From: JBHIDJ01 sp046760105
Lineage (GTDB): Bacteria > Pseudomonadota > Gammaproteobacteria > Acidiferrobacterales > SPGG2
Assembly: GCA_046760105.1 (NCBI GenBank)
Contig: JBHIDJ010000184.1
Coordinates: forward strand, 1-5,557
Reading direction: 5' to 3'
DNA: 5,557 bases
Position numbers and translations under genes: made by a program. The notes beneath the pieces are model-generated. The model was not told where the DNA came from. It made no database searches and saw only the letters and a list, made by a program, of their open reading frames with translations. This document shows, piece after piece, positions 1 to 5,354 of the stretch (position 1 is its first letter; each line of letters begins with the position of its first letter).

Positions 1-1081
1 AAAAGTAACTTTCGGTACGGGTGTACTGACCAAAAAAGAGGTTCTTGTTGGTCCATTCGAAATCGAAGGCAAACGCCAGGGCTTGGCGTACCTTAGGGTC
101 CTTAAAGATTTCGCGACGCGCATTGTAGACGAACGCCTGCATACCAGTGGGGCTGAAATGGCGGATCTCTTCTTTCTTCAACCAACCCTTGCGGACCGGC
201 GGCACGTCGTAGTCGAGCGCCCATGCCTTGGCCTGGTTCTCGAACCGAAAGTCGATTTCGCCCGCTTTAAGCGCGATGCGGAGAGCCGTATCGTCGTGAT
301 AGTAGTCGTAACGGATACGGTCGAAGTTGTTCTGACCTCTATTCACCGGCAGATCCTTGCCCCAGTAGTCCTTCACGCGCTCGGTCGTCACGAATCGCCC
401 CGCCTCGAACTCGGTAATGCGGTAGGGACCACTGCCGAGCGGCGGCTCGAGGGTGGTGCTCTCAAAGTCGCGGGTCTCCCAGTAGTGCTTCGGTAAGATT
501 GGCAGCTGACCGACGATCAGGGGCAGCTCGCGGTTGCCTTTCTCGGCGAACGTAAACTTCACGCGTCGGGGGCCTACCTTCTCGGCGGCCGCGACACTCG
601 CATAATAGAAGCGGTAGAAGGGTTGGCCTTTGCTCTTGAGGGTGTTGAACGACCAGATCACGTCCTCGACCGTGATCGGCCTGCCGTCGTGCCAGCGCGC
701 CTCTGGGCGCAGAGTGAAGATCACCCACGAGCGATCATCCGGTGTTTCGATCGACTCGGCGATCAGTCCGTATTCGGTAAAAGGCTCGTCGGCACTAGCG
801 GTGAGAAGCGTCTCGAAGGATGTCCCCGCACCTGGATTGCCCTTCGGAATAAAGGGATTAAAACTGTCAAACGTACCCTGTACACCGAGGCGCATGGTAC
901 CGCCCCTGGGGGCATCGGGATTCACATAGTCAAAGTGTTGAAAGTCGGGGCCATATTTCGGCTTACCGTGCATCGCAATCGCGTGTGTGACTGAGGTTGC
1001 GGCTGCTGATGCGCCCGACAGTAGGCAGAGGCACAGCGCGGTCAGCGAGATCGAAGCTAATACTTTGCGTTCGCGCTGCAT
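1..1081 (-). CDS. YejA-like oligopeptide ABC transporter substrate-binding protein (family 5), 3' end cut off by window
   Basis: This is a periplasmic extracellular solute-binding protein of family 5 (SBP_bac_5), closest by eye to YejA of the YejABEF importer, which takes up oligopeptides, microcin C and, in some Alphaproteobacteria, muropeptides. Reading the minus strand from ATG at 1081 gives 360 uninterrupted codons before the left edge; YejA proteins are about 600 residues, so roughly 40% is missing. Residues 1-27 form a Sec signal peptide: basic MQRERK, a hydrophobic core, and an A-S-A cleavage site. No lipobox is seen. Family-typical stretches follow: FDYVNPDAPRGGT (50-62), GTFDSFNPF (69-77), the SBP_bac_5 core ARWHDGRPITVEDVIWSF (128-145), LPKHYWE (196-202), LGSGPYRI (215-222), and FAFDFEWTNKNLFFGQYTRT (338-357). 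The start lies 24 nt after the kinase stop, preceded by AGGGA as a modest ribosome binding site, so it is probably co-transcribed with the two-component genes. Permease and ATPase genes, if present, would lie beyond the left edge. Family assignment is firm; the transported peptide is not known. Confidence 0.92.
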   Translation of the reverse strand, partial: MQRERKVLASISLTALCLCLLSGASAAATSVTHAIAMHGKPKYGPDFQHFDYVNPDAPRGGTMRLGVQGTFDSFNPFIPKGNPGAGTSFETLLTASADEPFTEYGLIAESIETPDDRSWVIFTLRPEARWHDGRPITVEDVIWSFNTLKSKGQPFYRFYYASVAAAEKVGPRRVKFTFAEKGNRELPLIVGQLPILPKHYWETRDFESTTLEPPLGSGPYRITEFEAGRFVTTERVKDYWGKDLPVNRGQNNFDRIRYDYYHDDTALRIALKAGEIDFRFENQAKAWALDYDVPPVRKGWLKKEEIRHFSPTGMQAFVYNARREIFKDPKVRQALAFAFDFEWTNKNLFFGQYTRTESYF

Positions 1082-1105
1082 GGCTTTCCCTTTTTGTCCG
1101 CAGTG

Positions 1106-2482
1106 TCACTCCGCATTTGGAATTTGCATAACCACCCGCAAACCGGGTTGGTTGTCCTCCAAGCGAATTTCGATATGGTGGAGCTTGGCGACCGCCCCTA
1201 CCAGACTCAAGCCAAGACCACTGCCGGGTGTTGTGCGACTCGTGTCCAAGCGGTAAAAGCGTTCGAATACCTTTGCGCGAGCCGTCACCGGAATCCCCGG
1301 ACCGCTGTCGGCTATGCTAAGCCGTGTCCCGTTTGTGCCCGTGTGCATGGTCACCTCAATCATACCGCCACTTGGCGTATATTTAATCGCATTGTCAATT
1401 AAGTTCGCGATGGCCTGGAACAGCAGATCGCGATCGACGTGGGTATGCACCCCGGCCGTTAGCTGTGTGCTAAAGCACTGCCTTTTGTCTTCAGCTAGCG
1501 GTTCGTAGAGTTCGACCACGTCGCGCACGAGTAATTCCAGATCCACTTCCGTAAATCCGCCGTGATGGCCGTTCGACTCGATGCGCGCGATGCGCAATAG
1601 CGCATTAAACGTGGAAAGCAGCCCATCTGCCTCTGACACGGCTTGCTCAACGCTTTCGCGCAACTCCGCCGAGTCCGCGTTTTGCATCTTCAAAAACTCC
1701 AACCGATTCCGGAGACGCGCCAACGGTGTCCGCAAATCATGGGCGATGCTATCGGATACACGACGCACATCCTCCATCAGCGTTTCTATGCGATCGAGCA
1801 TCGTGTTCAGGTTGTCGGTGAGCTTGTCAAAATCGTCACCCGTGCCTTCTGTCGGGATGCGGCGAGTGAGATCACCGGCCATGATCTCACGACTGGTTTC
1901 ATTAATCGTCTCAATTCGCCGCGCCATACTGCGGGTCATCATCGTTCCGCCGGCAAGTGCCAATATCACCGTAATGACAAGGCCCCATATCAACGTCCTC
2001 ACTATCAGTCGCTGAATCTCCTCGAGCTCATGCATGTCGCGGCCGACGAGCAAATGAAATCCTCCGCGCAACTGAAAGCTTCGCGCCCGTGCCCGATGTA
2101 GTTGACCGTCCTTCACTGTTTCATCTTCCAACTGAAAGACGAGCCATCCATCCGCTGTTTCGGGCACCGCCGGCCAGCCATTGAGATTACCAACTAAAGG
2201 CTTGAAGCCCCTATCCGTTAGCAAGTAGATCGAAGAACCGGTGGGCTTACGCGAGAGACGTTCGGCGATCAAACTGGTGAGCCCCGGGAGACCACTGACA
2301 CGGTAGCGCTCGGCCAATCCCGCAATCTCTGCCTCGATGATGGCGTCGGTCTGCCGTCCCATGTAGCTGACCGTCGACCAGTAGATAAAGCCAAGCAAGA
2401 TCAAGACGGAACCAGCGAATAGCGCCATATAAATAAGCGCGAGGCGGAAGGTGGAACTGCGAAACAGCCTAGTCCGGCGCAC
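1106..2482 (-). CDS. Two-component sensor histidine kinase (HAMP-HisKA-HATPase_c)
   Basis: This is an inner-membrane sensor kinase that autophosphorylates on histidine and passes the phosphate to the response regulator encoded just upstream. I choose the GTG at 2482 (458 aa): the in-frame ATG at 2596 would add 38 residues lying entirely inside the regulator gene and reading as low-complexity, non-family sequence, while the GTG start gives a short basic N-terminus before the first membrane helix. From that start: TM1 about 13-35, a periplasmic domain about 36-158, TM2 about 159-180, HAMP about 181-235, H-box SIAHDLRTPLARLRNRLE with phospho-His 248, N-box NLIDNAIKYTP (Asn 364), G1 DSGPGIP (392-398), F-box FERFYRL (406-412) and G2 GSGLGLSL (420-427). 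All catalytic boxes are intact. The gene overlaps the regulator by 14 nt and has only a weak ribosome binding site, which suggests translational coupling. The periplasmic domain of about 120 residues is not one I recognise, so the stimulus is unknown; the neighbouring protease and peptide-binding genes suggest an envelope signal. Confidence 0.93.
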   Translation of the reverse strand: MRRTRLFRSSTFRLALIYMALFAGSVLILLGFIYWSTVSYMGRQTDAIIEAEIAGLAERYRVSGLPGLTSLIAERLSRKPTGSSIYLLTDRGFKPLVGNLNGWPAVPETADGWLVFQLEDETVKDGQLHRARARSFQLRGGFHLLVGRDMHELEEIQRLIVRTLIWGLVITVILALAGGTMMTRSMARRIETINETSREIMAGDLTRRIPTEGTGDDFDKLTDNLNTMLDRIETLMEDVRRVSDSIAHDLRTPLARLRNRLEFLKMQNADSAELRESVEQAVSEADGLLSTFNALLRIARIESNGHHGGFTEVDLELLVRDVVELYEPLAEDKRQCFSTQLTAGVHTHVDRDLLFQAIANLIDNAIKYTPSGGMIEVTMHTGTNGTRLSIADSGPGIPVTARAKVFERFYRLDTSRTTPGSGLGLSLVGAVAKLHHIEIRLEDNQPGLRVVMQIPNAE

Positions 2483-3146
2483 GGAGTATGTATCCGGCGC
2501 CGCGTACGGTGTGCAAGAGCGGTTGGTCAAATTCCTTGTCGATTTTGCGGCGCAATCGGCTGACATGCACGTCGATAACGTTCGTCTGGGGATCAAAATG
2601 ATAGTCCCACACGTTCTCCAAGAGCATGGTCCGTGTTACGACCTGGTCCCGGTGTCGCATCAGATACTCCAGTAGACGGAACTCGCGCGGCTGAAGCTCA
2701 ATCACATGAGCCGCGCGTTTGACAACGCGTGCCAGAAGATCCATTTCCAGGTCACCGACTCGTAGCACGGTCTCTGCCGCTTCGACATCAGCACGCCTTA
2801 CCAGTGCCTCTAACCGTGCTAGTAACTCGGAGAACGCGAACGGCTTGACAAGATAATCGTCGCCGCCCGCGCGCAGTCCCTGCACGCGATCGTCGACCTC
2901 GCCGAGGGCACTCAAAATGAGAACCGGTGTAGTCTTTTCCGACTTGCGTAAGGTCTGAATAATAGAAAGCCCGTCGAGGCCTGGAAGCATGCGATCGACG
3001 ACCATCACGTCATAGGCACTTTCCAGTCCCATGAACAGTCCCTCTTTGCCGTCCTTTGCGTGGTCAACGACGTGCCCGCTCTCGTTCAAACCCTTCGCAA
3101 TGTAGGTGGCGGTTTCCGAATCGTCCTCGATAACAAGAACACGCAT
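2469..3146 (-). CDS. OmpR/PhoB-family response regulator transcription factor
   Basis: This is a DNA-binding response regulator, 225 aa, partner of the overlapping histidine kinase. The start is the ATG at 3146, which begins MRVLVIEDD, the usual N-terminus; an upstream in-frame ATG at 3179 would add 11 atypical residues. The receiver domain covers about 1-115, with acidic residues E7, D8 and D9, phosphoacceptor D51 in VVDRMLPGLDG, switch residue S79 and K101 in LVKPFAFSELLARL. A linker leads to a winged-helix domain about 125-222, with LQPREFRLLEYLMRH, the recognition-helix region TNVIDVHVSRLRRKID and the C-terminal wing HTVRGAGYILRAPD. The receiver resembles CusR/CopR/CzcR-type regulators, but the metal-responsive members have other neighbours, so I do not assign a symbol. 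Its likely targets include nearby promoters; a 9-bp direct repeat upstream of degP (5296-5325) is a candidate site, though this is inference. The ribosome binding site is weak (GGGAC about 5 nt before ATG). A 105-bp gap separates it from csrA, enough for its own promoter. Confidence 0.95.
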   Translation of the reverse strand: MRVLVIEDDSETATYIAKGLNESGHVVDHAKDGKEGLFMGLESAYDVMVVDRMLPGLDGLSIIQTLRKSEKTTPVLILSALGEVDDRVQGLRAGGDDYLVKPFAFSELLARLEALVRRADVEAAETVLRVGDLEMDLLARVVKRAAHVIELQPREFRLLEYLMRHRDQVVTRTMLLENVWDYHFDPQTNVIDVHVSRLRRKIDKEFDQPLLHTVRGAGYILRAPD

Positions 3147-3176
3147 GACAGTCCCGCACGGCTCACAAGACATCCA

Positions 3177-3200
3177 CATTATTCTCTACATAATAACATG
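3177..3200 (-). promoter_or_regulatory. AT-rich patch with -10-like hexamer upstream of the response regulator
   Basis: This is an unusually AT-rich patch in a mid-GC region. The minus strand carries TATTAT at 3195-3190, 44 bp before the regulator start, and a small dyad TTATT-8 nt-AATAA (3179-3196). I find no good -35 hexamer 16-18 bp upstream (the position reads CGGGTG), so a promoter here would need an activator, such as the regulator itself. The call is tentative. Confidence 0.3.
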
Positions 3201-3251
3201 CGTCTACGATTACACCCGCTGCTTCGCATGGACATTTTGGGTTTCATTGCT

Positions 3252-3440
3252 TTATCCAAGCAGCCTAAGCTCTTTTTCTCTCTTCATTTGTTCGTAGATC
3301 TCCTCTCGGAAGATCGAGATGTGTGGAGGCGCCTTGACCCCAATCTGCACCCATTTGCCTTTCTTTACGCCAATCACCGTCACCTCAATATCGTCGCCGA
3401 TGTTCAGGCTCTGGCCGATGCCTCGTGACAAAATCAACAT
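3252..3440 (-). CDS. csrA: CsrA/RsmA-family RNA-binding carbon storage regulator, divergent
   Basis: This is a small cytoplasmic RNA-binding protein, 62 aa, of the CsrA family; these dimers bind GGA motifs in mRNA leaders and alter translation or stability. Family landmarks are MLILSR at the N-terminus, IGDDIEVTVIGVK (14-26), IGVKAP (33-38) and FREEIYEQM (44-52), with R6 and the key C-terminal arginine (R44 in E. coli, here R45) retained. It departs from the usual pattern: the R-R pair at 6-7 is R-G, Thr5 is Ser, the usual GNQVRIG is replaced by KGKWVQIG with one extra residue, the usual VHREE is IFREE, and the tail is KREKELRLLG. A strong ribosome binding site, AAAGGAG (3456-3450), precedes two adjacent ATGs at 3443 and 3440; I use 3440 because family members begin MLIL, but 3443 is equally well spaced. 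The gene sits between degP and the two-component pair. It may be a paralogue of a canonical CsrA elsewhere in the genome. Family membership is clear; RNA specificity is not. Confidence 0.9.
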   Translation of the reverse strand: MLILSRGIGQSLNIGDDIEVTVIGVKKGKWVQIGVKAPPHISIFREEIYEQMKREKELRLLG

Positions 3441-3449
3441 CATGCTGTA

Positions 3450-3456
3450 CTCCTTT
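3450..3456 (-). promoter_or_regulatory. Ribosome binding site of csrA, with a GGA motif
   Basis: AAAGGAG on the minus strand lies 6 nt before ATG 3443 and 9 nt before ATG 3440. It sets the csrA start against the longer reading frame that begins at 3479. Because it contains GGA, it is also a potential CsrA binding site for autoregulation, as known for E. coli csrA; that role is inferred here. Confidence 0.8.
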
Positions 3457-3525
3457 AACGCAATCTTGACTGTTTCCAACGTCGGCCGCTCGCTGGTATT
3501 CGTATGCCAGGCGAATCCCTAAGAG

Positions 3526-3540
3526 CTACCCACTGGGTAG
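3526..3540. repeat. 15-nt palindrome in the csrA upstream region
   Basis: CTACCCA-C-TGGGTAG is a perfect 7-bp inverted repeat with a single-base centre, 86 bp upstream of the csrA start. As DNA it could be an operator for a dimeric regulator. As RNA the loop is too short for all seven pairs to form, so an operator reading is preferred. No regulator can be named. Confidence 0.5.
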
Positions 3541-3577
3541 TCTCCTATCTGAGCGGAGCGACTCTGTCGGGGGGGTA

Positions 3578-3620
3578 CCGGGGTGCCGGTTTGGCCCACT
3601 CGGGCAACCGGCCACCCCGG
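3578..3620 (-). terminator. Long GC-rich hairpin downstream of degP, possible terminator or mRNA-stabilising structure
   Basis: The left arm CCGGGGTG-CCGGTT (3578-3591) pairs with AACCGG-C-CACCCCGG (3606-3620), leaving one bulged C, and an inner GCCC-ACTC-GGGC stem (3594-3605) continues it after a 2-nt bulge. The whole 43 nt folds on itself with 18 pairs. It begins 15 bp after the degP stop, where a terminator would be expected. Neither strand shows a T-run directly after it: on the minus strand the next bases are TACCCCCCCGAC. A canonical intrinsic terminator is therefore not supported; protection of the degP 3' end or Rho-assisted termination are alternatives. Confidence 0.55.
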
Positions 3621-3628
3621 CTCGGATG

Positions 3629-3650
3629 TTGAGTCTTAGGCGAGACTCAA
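3629..3650 (-). repeat. Hairpin spanning the end of degP
   Basis: TTGAGTCT (3629-3636) and AGACTCAA (3643-3650) are perfect 8-bp inverted repeats around a 6-nt loop. On the minus strand the last codons of degP form one arm and most of the TAA stop sits in the loop. It directly precedes the large GC-rich hairpin, so the degP mRNA ends in two successive stem-loops. Confidence 0.6.
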
Positions 3651-5195
3651 GGCAACGAACTGCTTGTCACCATTGCGCTCTACCAAAAACAAAACGGCAT
3701 CACGCTTGGCGGCGGTTGCCTCCTTGACCTCATGCACGACCTCATCGGGATTGGAGACCTTCTTCTGCCCAACCGTTACGATGACATCACCTGCACGCAA
3801 GCCGTTCTTGGCGGCGGGGCTGGCGTCACGGACACCGACGATGAGCACGCCTTCGGTGTTTTCGGACAACCGGTAATGCCGGCGCATCTCCGGCGTTAGC
3901 GCTGCCAGTGACAACCCCAGCTTCCCTCTGGACTGCATTCCCTTACCGCTTTTTTCATCGGCGGCGACCATTTCCTCACCCGGTGTGGAAGCGATCATGA
4001 CCTTCAGCGTGTGCTTCTTGCCATCACGCCACACCGTCATCTTGACCTTTTTGTCAATCTTGGTCTCCGCCACCAGACGCGGAAGATCCTTCATGCGTTC
4101 TACTTCGTCGCCGTTGTAGGCAATGATCACATCACCCGGGCGAACGCCCGCCTTCGCGGCTGGACTGTCTGGGTCGACGCTGGCAACCAAAGCGCCTTTG
4201 GGCTCTTTCAGACCCAGGCTCTCCCCGATCTCCTTGGTAACCGTCTGGATCTTCACACCAAGCCAACCGCGCTCGACCTTGCCGTGCTCGCGCAGTTCGT
4301 CGATTACCGACTTGGCAAGCGAGGCGGGAATGGCAAACCCGATACCTACGTTGCCACCGTTCGGCGAGAAGATGGCCGTGTTGACGGCGATCACCTCACC
4401 CGCGGTATTGAACAGCGGACCGCCGGAATTACCGCGGTTAATCGGCGCGTCGATCTGAATAAAATCATCGAACGGGCCGGACTGAATGTCGCGCCCGCGC
4501 GCAGACACGATGCCTGTGGTTGCGGTCCCACCAAGACCGAACGGATTACCAATGGCAACCACCCAGTCACCCACGCGAGCGTTGTCTGAGTTCCCAAAGG
4601 AAACATACGGCAGCGTGTCTTTGGCCTCGATCTTAAGCAACGCCAAATCCGTTTTGGGGTCGCGTCCCTTTAATTCGGCCGGATAGCGGGTTCCGTCATT
4701 GAGGATCACCGTGATCTCATCGGCACTCTGCACCACGTGGTTATTGGTCACGATGTATCCAGACGGATCAATAATGAAACCCGAACCTAGTGCACGCACT
4801 TCCCGGACCTGCCCGTCGCCATGCGGCTGGAACGGCTCTCCGAAGAAACGACGGAAGAACTCTTCGAAGCGCGGACCATACGGTAATTGGAAGTTCGGGT
4901 CAGGGGTTCTGAATTGCGGATGTGGCAATGCACCGATGCCGGAGATTTTCCCGGTGGTCGAGATGTTGACAACTGCGGGCTTCACCTTATCGATCAGATC
5001 GGCAAAACTCGCCGGCATGTCCGCCGCACCCATCTGCGAATGTGCAGGTTCAGACACCGACGCCACCACGGCCGGATTAAGGGCATACGCGGTGACGAGC
5101 ACCGCCGAAAGCGTCGCGCCAATGACCGCGAGTCTATACGTTGCCCTAGCGCCCCTCTTTACAGGCGGGTGCTGACCATCAGTTTTTACGCTCAT
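3636..5195 (-). CDS. degP: DegP/HtrA (Do) family periplasmic serine endoprotease
   Basis: This is a periplasmic serine protease and chaperone of the DegP/DegQ/MucD group, 519 aa, which degrades or holds misfolded envelope proteins. Residues 1-13 are polar, followed by an N-terminal hydrophobic segment about 20-39 that acts as a signal peptide or an uncleaved anchor. The trypsin-like domain spans about 62-300, with catalytic His153 (TNNHVV), Asp183 (KTDLALLKI) and Ser257 (NRGNSGGPL) all present. The LA-loop region (about 83-133) is rich in Pro, Phe and Gly. PDZ1 (about 307-402) includes RGWLGVKIQ and SPAAKAGVRPGDVI; PDZ2 (about 424-517) includes LGLSLAALTPEMRRHY and SPAAKNGLRAGDVI. The length is slightly above the usual 470-510. 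The start is certain: AGGAGG lies 5 nt before ATG. Two PDZ domains and the intact triad exclude a DegS-type single-PDZ protease. Whether DegP, DegQ or MucD is the best name cannot be decided from sequence alone. Its neighbours, a two-component system and a peptide-binding protein, fit an envelope-stress role. Confidence 0.96.
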   Translation of the reverse strand: MSVKTDGQHPPVKRGARATYRLAVIGATLSAVLVTAYALNPAVVASVSEPAHSQMGAADMPASFADLIDKVKPAVVNISTTGKISGIGALPHPQFRTPDPNFQLPYGPRFEEFFRRFFGEPFQPHGDGQVREVRALGSGFIIDPSGYIVTNNHVVQSADEITVILNDGTRYPAELKGRDPKTDLALLKIEAKDTLPYVSFGNSDNARVGDWVVAIGNPFGLGGTATTGIVSARGRDIQSGPFDDFIQIDAPINRGNSGGPLFNTAGEVIAVNTAIFSPNGGNVGIGFAIPASLAKSVIDELREHGKVERGWLGVKIQTVTKEIGESLGLKEPKGALVASVDPDSPAAKAGVRPGDVIIAYNGDEVERMKDLPRLVAETKIDKKVKMTVWRDGKKHTLKVMIASTPGEEMVAADEKSGKGMQSRGKLGLSLAALTPEMRRHYRLSENTEGVLIVGVRDASPAAKNGLRAGDVIVTVGQKKVSNPDEVVHEVKEATAAKRDAVLFLVERNGDKQFVALSLA

Positions 5196-5200
5196 CTTAA

Positions 5201-5206
5201 CCTCCT
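5201..5206 (-). promoter_or_regulatory. Strong ribosome binding site of degP
   Basis: AGGAGG on the minus strand, 5 nt before the ATG at 5195, is a full match to the anti-Shine-Dalgarno core and fixes the degP start. It is the strongest ribosome binding site in the window. Confidence 0.85.
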
Positions 5207-5227
5207 AAGTAAAGTTGGATATTGAAC

Positions 5228-5293
5228 GAACCAGTTAGCGTGCGCAGACGCACGTGCACCGCCCCGCGCGCATAAGCGCTGCTGCACTGGTTC
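5228..5293 (-). repeat. 66-nt structured element closed by 8-bp inverted repeats in the degP upstream region
   Basis: GAACCAGT (5228-5235) and ACTGGTTC (5286-5293) are perfect inverted repeats. Between them lie two smaller stems: CGTGCG-CAGA-CGCACG (5239-5254) and GCGC-ATAA-GCGC (5268-5279). Together these could fold as a three-way junction in RNA or extrude as a cruciform. It ends 32 bp before the degP start, so if transcribed it would be the degP leader. I do not recognise it as a known riboswitch or thermometer class. Confidence 0.5.
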
Positions 5294-5295
5294 AA

Positions 5296-5325
5296 CGATG
5301 GTTAACTTTAGCGAACCGATGGTTA
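5296..5325. repeat. 9-bp direct repeat with 21-bp period upstream of degP
   Basis: CGATGGTTA occurs at 5296-5304 and again at 5317-5325 (TAACCATCG on the minus strand). The period is exactly 21 bp, two helical turns, which places both copies on one face of the DNA. They lie 101-130 bp upstream of the degP start, a suitable place for an activator. OmpR-family regulators bind tandem direct repeats, but usually with about 11-bp periods, so the link to the regulator in this window is only a suggestion. Confidence 0.45.
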
Positions 5326-5339
5326 CGGGAGGGTGTTCA

Positions 5340-5354
5340 AAAGATTAAATCTTT
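5340..5354. repeat. AT-rich 15-nt palindrome upstream of degP
   Basis: AAAGATT-A-AATCTTT is a perfect 7-bp inverted repeat with a one-base centre, 145 bp upstream of the degP start. It may be an operator half-site pair. No regulator can be named. Confidence 0.4.

Noticed and set aside
83..994. Plus-strand open frames opposite the peptide-binding gene
   Set aside because: The minus strand carries a continuous, family-typical SBP_bac_5 protein through this whole stretch.
2483..2596. Longer N-terminus of the histidine kinase from ATG at 2596
   Set aside because: The 38 extra residues lie wholly inside the response-regulator gene in another frame and do not resemble a kinase N-terminus; GTG at 2482 gives the normal layout.
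3444..3540. Sigma-54 promoter for csrA around TGGCAT (3510-3505 on the minus strand)
   Set aside because: The GC doublet of the -12 element is absent at the required spacing.
4011..4589. Plus-strand open frame of 192 codons opposite degP
   Set aside because: It lies antisense to the protease and PDZ1 region of degP, has no recognisable domain and reads as a shadow of the real frame.
5228..5293. Integron attC-like site
   Set aside because: The outer arms do not carry the paired RYYYAAC/GTTRRRY core sites and there is no integrase or cassette gene nearby.
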